Shown here: positions 59,765 through 64,000 of the stretch, piece by piece | Position numbering within the stretch: position 1 is the stretch's first letter | Layout: the number at the start of each line of letters is the position of its first letter | Origin: Verrucomicrobiota bacterium | GTDB lineage: Bacteria; Verrucomicrobiota; Verrucomicrobiia; Limisphaerales; PALSA-1396 | Assembly (NCBI GenBank): GCA_016200005.1 | Contig: JACQFP010000045.1 | Coordinates: 48,129-112,128, forward strand | Reading direction: 5' to 3' | Length of the DNA: 64,000 nucleotides | Notes under the pieces: generated by a model | What the model was told of the DNA's origin: nothing | The model's database searches: none | What the model saw: the letters and a program-made list of their open reading frames with translations, nothing else | Made by a program: the position numbers and the translations under genes

Positions 59765-60061
59765 TCATCTGTATCCAAGCATTTCGGCTAAAGTCTCGCC
59801 TACGATTCCGAGAACGAATAAAATAAACGGGCCGAGTCGAAACACCCAAAGGTCACTGGGCCAATAGTAGCGACGGCTGCGAAAATAAATTAAGCTGCAA
59901 CTCCAAAACAGAAACGAGGCGACGAGGTAATATCCAAGAACAAAGCCACCATCTTGCCCCCCCATCGCCAAAATAAAACATATCATCCAGACAATGATCG
60001 CTTCTCCAATCACACGCTTGCTAACATGGCCCGCAAGTTCATCCATAATGTTCGCCGACAT
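59765..60061 (-). CDS. Small hypothetical membrane protein
   Basis: 98 residues with about three membrane segments (EAIIVWMICFILAMGG, GYYLVASFLFWSCSLIYF and FRLGPFILFVLGIVGETL). A/T-richer than surrounding DNA. Starts at the first ATG, with a possible shorter start five residues in. No homologue is recognised. It lies between the hicBA locus and the sulfatase. Confidence 0.5.
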   Translation of the reverse strand: MSANIMDELAGHVSKRVIGEAIIVWMICFILAMGGQDGGFVLGYYLVASFLFWSCSLIYFRSRRYYWPSDLWVFRLGPFILFVLGIVGETLAEMLGYR

Positions 60062-60198
60062 TTATTGATCTATGGAAAAAATGTTATTTCCGCAATGGAC
60101 AGTATTGAGCGGCAACAAGTAAAATCAGTTCGATCCTGTCCTTGCGGCACGAGGCAACTTAGGACCGTGAATCGCGATGGTCAATCCCCAATCGGACT

Positions 60199-61878
60199 TC
60201 ACGGCTTTTCAACCGGCGGACTGCTGCTCTCGAACGGCTTTCTGGCTTCTTTCTTTTCTTTCTTCGGCGAGAGGTCTTGAGCGGCCAGGGCGCTGAATTC
60301 CTGAAGGTATTGCTGCCACGCCTGCTCCAGTTCCCGAACCTTTTCCGGCATCTTGGCGGCAAGGTTCATTGTTTCGCTGCGGTCGCGCGCCAGATTGTAG
60401 AGTTCCCACGGTCCGTCCGTCCCTTTCGAGACGAGCTTCCAATCGCCCATCCGGATGGCGCGGTTGCCTTCATGCAGCCACCACAAATATTCATGTGCCA
60501 CCGTGCCGTCTTTGCGGAAGACGGGAACGAGGCTGCGGCCCGGCGCCGGTGGAATCGGTTGGCCGTTCCAGGTGTCGGGTTTCCTGCCGCCCGCGAGTTC
60601 CAGGAGTGTCGGAGCGAGATCGACGAGGTGGCCGGGATTCATCCGCAGTTCACCGTGCGCCGCGATTCCGGCGGACCAATGCACAATCAACGGCGTCGAG
60701 ATGCCGCCCTCATGCACCCATGACTTGTGAAGTCGCAGCGGCGTGTTCGCCGCCGTGGACCAACCCGGACCAATCCCCAGAAATGATTTCGCCGAACCGA
60801 CGGGCGCGGCTGGATCGTGGCCGTCACCGCGAATAATTTGTTCGGCGCTCGCGCCGTTGTCGGACAGGAAGAGAATGATGGTGTTGTCGAACGCCTTCAT
60901 CGCGCGAATTTGATCGAGCACGCGGCCAATCTCGTGATCCATGCGATCAACCATCGCGGCGTGCACCGCCATCTTGGCGGCCTGAAACCGCTGCTGCTCG
61001 GGCGACAGTTCCTTCCACTGCACGGCGTGGGCCACTTCACCGGGGCCGACGCGCTGCAGAAGGGCAGCCTCGGACAAGTTCCATTTGGGCACGGTGTCTG
61101 GTTCCAGCGGCGACAACTTGGCGTTTAATATCCCCAACTTCTTCATGCGTTCCCAACGACTTCGGCGCAACGCATCCCAACCGTTGCGGTAGGTATTGCG
61201 ATATTTGGCGATGTCTTCCGGCCGCGCCTGGATCGGAAAGTGCGGGACGGTGAACGCGAGGTAATGAAAAAAAGGCCGGTCGGGAAATTTCGCGGCGTGT
61301 TCCTTGAGGCACTTGATCGCGTGATCGGCAATCGCGATGGTCGAATAGAAACTGGTGCCGGGTTCGACGGGCGGCAGCTTCATGTCATCCTCAAAGTGAA
61401 CGCGCGGTGAAAAGTGACGGTCCTGGTCGTCCAATCGGTAGGAGTGGTCGAAGCCATTCTCCAATGCTTTGCCGTCGAGGTGCCACTTGCCGGAATGATA
61501 CGTGCGGTAACCCAGTGGCCGGAGAAAATCCGGCAGCAAGCGCGCCCAACTTTGCCGCACGCCGGCGCCACCGCCGCCCAGACCGGGCAGCGCGTCGCGG
61601 TGAACCTGTTGAGCGTAATAGCCGGTCAACAACGCCGCGCGCGATGGCCAGCAACGCGCCGTGTTGTCAAATTGCGTGAAGCGCAGGCCGCGTTTCGCCA
61701 GCGCGTCGAGATTGGGCGTATGGATTTCGCCACCGTAACAGCCGAGGTCCGAGTAACCGAGGTCGTCGGCCAGGATGAGCAGGATGTTGGGTCGCTGCGC
61801 AGTTTCGGTGACGGCTCGCGCCGAGGTGCTGAAGGCGAGCAGCGCCACAGTGAGAATGGCGGTGAATCGGCGGCTCAT
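60199..61878 (-). CDS. Exported arylsulfatase (FGly sulfatase)
   Basis: 559 residues from the Met at 61878 (MSRRFTAILTVALLAFSTSARA), directly preceding a signal peptide; extra upstream codons to 62064 are rejected. The active-site sulfatase motif is ARCWPSRAALLTG, where the Cys of CxPSR is converted to formylglycine. The N-terminal metal ligands are in PNILLILADDLGYSDLGCYG; further metal residues lie in DNTIILFLSDNGASAEQ. It hydrolyses sulfate esters, probably on polysaccharides. The FGE-fold protein at 44342 lacks one key Cys, so activation by it is doubtful. Confidence 0.95.
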   Translation of the reverse strand: MSRRFTAILTVALLAFSTSARAVTETAQRPNILLILADDLGYSDLGCYGGEIHTPNLDALAKRGLRFTQFDNTARCWPSRAALLTGYYAQQVHRDALPGLGGGGAGVRQSWARLLPDFLRPLGYRTYHSGKWHLDGKALENGFDHSYRLDDQDRHFSPRVHFEDDMKLPPVEPGTSFYSTIAIADHAIKCLKEHAAKFPDRPFFHYLAFTVPHFPIQARPEDIAKYRNTYRNGWDALRRSRWERMKKLGILNAKLSPLEPDTVPKWNLSEAALLQRVGPGEVAHAVQWKELSPEQQRFQAAKMAVHAAMVDRMDHEIGRVLDQIRAMKAFDNTIILFLSDNGASAEQIIRGDGHDPAAPVGSAKSFLGIGPGWSTAANTPLRLHKSWVHEGGISTPLIVHWSAGIAAHGELRMNPGHLVDLAPTLLELAGGRKPDTWNGQPIPPAPGRSLVPVFRKDGTVAHEYLWWLHEGNRAIRMGDWKLVSKGTDGPWELYNLARDRSETMNLAAKMPEKVRELEQAWQQYLQEFSALAAQDLSPKKEKKEARKPFESSSPPVEKP

Positions 61879-62048
61879 AGCTTTTTTGGTTTCCGACGAA
61901 AGTGTTAGCCAAACTCTTCTCACAATCAACGAGCGTCCGTCGAGCAGTTTCATCACCAGCGCCGACTTATTCGGATGGAACGCGAAGGCAAGAAACATTT
62001 GGCGAAAGAGCTCGGGACGATTTGAATCCAAACCATTTGATCGCGGGT

Positions 62049-62139
62049 TGGAGGCGGTGACCACCCCCCGAAGGTTTTAGGGGGTGCCGGGCCGGCGGGT
62101 GGAGCTGCTGCTGGACGCCCGCCGGGCAACCGCGCACGT
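62049..62139 (+). pseudogene. 3' remnant of a paaX-like gene
   Basis: In one frame (GTG at 62057-62059) the DNA reads LEAVTTPRRF, TAG, then GVPGRRVELLLDARRATAHV and stop. This aligns with the C-terminal end of the intact gene downstream, WLEAVTDDPLLPG...RRRVEVLRDAGRQLRTF. The block CGGCGGGTGGA and the stretch GACGCC-GCCGG-CAAC-GCGCACGTT recur in both, 839-840 bp apart. An internal deletion and a stop codon mark it as decayed. It sits just before the first 38-bp palindrome, so a tandem [gene-palindrome] arrangement is likely. Confidence 0.65.
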
Positions 62140-62157
62140 TGCATAGCGCGTGAGGAA

Positions 62158-62195
62158 GGACAAATTTATGTTGCATATGCAACATACACTTGTCC
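62158..62195. promoter_or_regulatory. 38-bp palindrome 1, overlapping the paaX-like start (candidate operator)
   Basis: GGACAA at 62158 and TTGTCC at 62190-62195 are symmetric about the perfect 20-bp core TATGTTGCATATGCAACATA (62167-62186). The axis is between 62176 and 62177. It covers the ATG at 62168 and touches the Shine-Dalgarno. A nearly identical copy is at 62997-63034. Autoregulation by the encoded PaaX-like protein is an inference. Confidence 0.7.
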
Positions 62196-62992
62196 ATGCT
62201 CGCCTCGTGAATTCCAAGACCGAAGAATTTCTGAACTTCCTGCTTTGGTCGGCCGAAGTGCTGGCGCGTCCCACTTTTCGCAACCTGACCGACTCCTACG
62301 AAACCTGGGCCTATCGCAACGGGCTGCTCAAGCAAGTCTCCCGACTGGAGCAGCAGCAATTCCTGGAACGCGATGCCTCTGCTCCAGACGACCGGCTTTA
62401 CCGGCTCACGGCACAGGGGCGATTGCACGTCCTGGGCGGGCGCGATCCGGAGACGCAATGGGCGCGGCCCTGGGATGGGCAGTGGCGGCTGGTGCTCTTT
62501 GACGTGCCCACGGGACAAAACGCCCAGCGCGAACGGTTGCGACGCTACCTGCGCGACAAAGGCTTCGGCTATCTGCAAAACAGCGTGTGGATTACGCCAA
62601 ATCCACTGGAGGAAGATCGCCAGATTCTCGGTGGCGGGAAGATCAATGTGGAATCGCTCATATTGCTGGAGGCACGACCATGCGCCGGAGAATCGGACGC
62701 GGAAATCGTCGCGGGCGCGTGGGACTTTGAACGCATCAACCGCCGCTATGCCTGGCATCTGAAAGTGCTGAAGGAGCGTCCGGGCGGCGCGCTGCGGAAC
62801 GATGCGGCGGCGAAGGCGTTGTTGCGCTGGGCGGCGGCGGAGCGCGAGGCGTGGCTGGAGGCGGTGACGGACGATCCGCTGCTGCCGGGCCGGATTCTGC
62901 CGTCGGATTATCTGGGGCAACAGGCGTGGCGGCGGCGGGTGGAAGTGCTCCGAGACGCCGGCCGGCAACTGCGCACGTTCAACATTCTATAG
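62168..62992 (+). CDS. PaaX-like transcriptional regulator
   Basis: About 274 residues from the ATG at 62168, preceded by a strong AGGAAGG at 62153-62159 with 8 nt spacing. The longer GTG start at 62150 would lie within that site. N-terminal part resembles a PaaX winged-helix domain (SRLEQQQFLERDASAPDD), and residues about 115-155 match the PaaX central Cas2-like ferredoxin fold (WRLVLFDVPTGQNAQ, LRDKGFGYLQNSVWITPNP). The C-terminal PaaX domain has LPSDYLGQQAWRRRVEV. PaaX represses phenylacetate genes in Escherichia coli; no such genes are nearby. The next gene block is ubiD-like. Both ends are flanked by the same 38-bp palindrome. Confidence 0.85.
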   Translation: MLHMQHTLVHARLVNSKTEEFLNFLLWSAEVLARPTFRNLTDSYETWAYRNGLLKQVSRLEQQQFLERDASAPDDRLYRLTAQGRLHVLGGRDPETQWARPWDGQWRLVLFDVPTGQNAQRERLRRYLRDKGFGYLQNSVWITPNPLEEDRQILGGGKINVESLILLEARPCAGESDAEIVAGAWDFERINRRYAWHLKVLKERPGGALRNDAAAKALLRWAAAEREAWLEAVTDDPLLPGRILPSDYLGQQAWRRRVEVLRDAGRQLRTFNIL

Positions 62993-62996
62993 CTTG

Positions 62997-63034
62997 GGAC
63001 AAGTATATGTTGCATATGCAACACATACTGGTCC
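62997..63034. promoter_or_regulatory. 38-bp palindrome 2, 4 bp after the paaX-like stop
   Basis: Same layout as palindrome 1: GGACAA at 62997, core TATGTTGCATATGCAACACA at 63006-63025 (one mismatch from perfect symmetry), TGGTCC ending at 63034. The axis falls between 63015 and 63016. It reads ATG TTG CAT ATG CAA CAC, as palindrome 1 does. Operator, recombination site or start of a lost next copy are all possible. Confidence 0.65.
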
Positions 63035-63041
63035 AGATGTT

Positions 63042-63255
63042 TCAGTTCCGGGATGAGTTCTTCATCTTCGCTTTCACCGCAGCATCCATTCTGATCAGCG
63101 GCGGCCAGGGGCGTTTGAAGCCTTCGCCGGGGAGTTTTTTCGTCGCGTCAATGCCGAGTTTGCTGCCGCTGGCGATTTCGCTGGTGGCGTGGTCGAGCAC
63201 GTCGGACGGGCCTTTGGTGAAGATGCTGTCGCGTTGCGGGTTGGTGTTGGCGCAG
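63042..63255 (-). pseudogene. 3' remnant of a UbiD-family gene
   Basis: The minus frame reads CANTNPQRDSIFTKGPSDV, LDHATSEIASGSKLGIDATK and EGFKRPWPPLIRMDA, matching the C-terminus of the ubiD copy at 63378-63917 (CANTDPQRDSIFTRGPADV, and so on). Homology begins exactly at the inner edge of the 63256-63374 inverted-repeat element and ends near 63042. Everything upstream of the Cys is missing. The nucleotide divergence is substantial, so this is an old remnant, not a fresh duplicate. Confidence 0.75.
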
Positions 63256-63374
63256 TGGGGAGCGCGCCCGCCCCGGGTGCATCGGTCAGCGCCCCGCTGA
63301 CCGAATCGGGCGTCGCGCGAGGAGGGTTTCGACGAGGGCGTCGAAACCAACGCCCGGGGCGGGCGTGCTCCCCA
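63256..63374. repeat. Cruciform-like inverted-repeat element between two ubiD 3' ends
   Basis: Terminal arms of 22 bp (63256-63277 and 63353-63374) match with one mismatch. Inside are two more perfect hairpins: CGGTCAGCG/CGCTGACCG (63283-63303) and GGTTTCGACG/CGTCGAAACC (63325-63348). The element abuts the ubiD stop codon (63378-63380) on one side and the ubiD remnant on the other. A three-stem structure like this suggests a MITE, attachment-like site or structured RNA. Confidence 0.78.
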
Positions 63375-63377
63375 TTT

Positions 63378-63917
63378 CTATTTGCCGAATAGCGCATCTA
63401 TTTTCTTTCGGGTGGCTTCATCCATTTTTATTAACGGCGGCCAGTGGCGTTTGAAACCTTCACCGGCGAGCTTGCGCGTGGCGTCAATTCCCAGCTTTGT
63501 TCCAATTGCGATTTCAGAAGTTGCATGGTCCAAAACATCGGCTGGCCCTCTTGTGAAAATTGAATCGCGCTGGGGGTCGGTGTTCGCACACAGCCGAAAC
63601 AGCACTTCACTTGTATTGTGAACATTCACGTCGTCGTCCACCACCACGATGTATTTGGTGAACATCATCTGCCCCATGCCCCAGAGGCCGTGCATGATTT
63701 TGTAGGCTTGCATCGGGTAGGTCTTGCGGATGCTCACGAAGACGAGGTTGTGGAAGACGCCTTCGGCCGGCAGCGCGAGGTCCACGATCTCGGGGAAGTT
63801 CATCTTGAAGATGGGCAGGAAGAGTTTCACGGACGCGCCGCCGATGTAGAAGTCTTCCATCAGCGGGATACCGGCGATATGGCTTGCGGCGTAACCATCA
63901 TTCGCTTCCTCGGCCAT
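63378..63917 (-). CDS. UbiD-family decarboxylase, C-terminal part (N-terminal part missing)
   Basis: The minus frame gives 179 residues from the ATG at 63917 with UbiD C-terminal features: GIPLMEDFYIG, PEIVDLALPAEGVFHNLVFV, VVVDDDVNVHNTSEVLFR and EIAIGTKLGIDATRKLAGEGF. UbiD proteins are about 490-600 residues and use prenylated FMN; the N-terminal two thirds, with the cofactor and catalytic Arg/Glu residues, are not seen. The frame extends to an in-frame TGA at 63975-63977. Homology stops near AGIPLMED at about 63885, with unrelated sequence upstream. So it is either truncated or broken by a rearrangement near the window end. Confidence 0.65.
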   Translation of the reverse strand: MAEEANDGYAASHIAGIPLMEDFYIGGASVKLFLPIFKMNFPEIVDLALPAEGVFHNLVFVSIRKTYPMQAYKIMHGLWGMGQMMFTKYIVVVDDDVNVHNTSEVLFRLCANTDPQRDSIFTRGPADVLDHATSEIAIGTKLGIDATRKLAGEGFKRHWPPLIKMDEATRKKIDALFGK

Positions 63918-64000
63918 TTCTTGCTCAGCGATTCCGAACTTTTCACCCCGTTTCCGAAGGTGCCCTCCCCGGTCTCACTGGCGCGTTGACTTCTTCCACG

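Noticed and set aside
63001..63300. 149-codon plus-strand open frame starting at palindrome 2 (MLHMQHILVQMFQFRDEF)
   Set aside because: Antisense to the UbiD remnant, with repeat-derived sequence. Its ATG is only shared because the palindrome holds one.

Overview
The window is about 64 kb of high-GC chromosomal DNA, apart from a few A/T-richer patches. It most resembles a free-living or soil/freshwater Verrucomicrobiota bacterium (Pedosphaera/Limisphaerales-like). This placement is inferred from gene content: FGly sulfatase, DUF1080 protein, Tat-exported Gfo/Idh oxidoreductase, PQQ-like propellers, neutral-ceramidase-like proteins, PIG-L deacetylases, a giant cadherin/SBBP-repeat protein, and abundant REP-like inverted repeats between genes. 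No rRNA, tRNA or CRISPR array was recognised.

Layout. 1-1487: C-terminally cut Ser/Thr kinase with TPRs (-). 1593-6097: chorismate synthase and a large secreted Ig/cadherin-type protein (-). 6260-12741: HSDL2-like dehydrogenase, an exported redoxin/cytochrome c/copper-monooxygenase-like fusion, then a likely operon of YheT hydrolase, acyl-CoA synthetase and crotonase-fold protein (+), with a lipoprotein after it. 13406-19876: exported PHP-esterase fusion, penicillin-acylase-like lipoprotein, MlrC-like M81 protein and RraA-like protein (-). 20051-22299: glpF-glpK (+). 22552-25635: an A/T-rich orphan ORF and a secreted Asp-box protein (+). 25738-30039: HpcH/HpaI aldolase, PIG-L deacetylase, ceramidase-like protein and haloalkane dehalogenase (-). 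30564-41870: one 3768-residue secreted repeat protein (+). 41895-45415: a second ceramidase/PIG-L pair in swapped order and a FGE-fold protein (-). 45856-47406: tandem-domain glycerophosphodiesterase (+). 47414-56043: small membrane proteins, VIT1/CCC1 transporter, DRE-TIM aldolase, PQQ propeller with EF-hands, Gfo/Idh oxidoreductase, DUF1080 protein and a Tat-exported orphan (-). 56257-59577: small orphan, two propeller proteins and a hicBA toxin-antitoxin pair (+). 59765-61878: small membrane protein and sulfatase (-). 62049-64000: a degraded tandem region with a paaX 3' remnant, 38-bp palindrome, intact paaX-like gene, second 38-bp palindrome, a ubiD 3' remnant, a three-stem inverted-repeat element and an N-terminally truncated ubiD.

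How the genes fit together. Most products appear exported and hydrolytic, or propeller- or adhesin-like, which fits a polymer or lipid scavenger. GlpF, GlpK and the double GDPD protein could feed glycerol from lipid headgroups. The acyl-CoA synthetase, crotonase and SDR fit acyl chain handling. The ceramidase-like and PIG-L proteins are deacylase types. The most unusual signals are the palindrome-flanked paaX unit with its remnant neighbour, the ubiD remnants around a cruciform-like element, the mirrored ceramidase/PIG-L pairs flanking the giant repeat gene, and at least five REP-like families.
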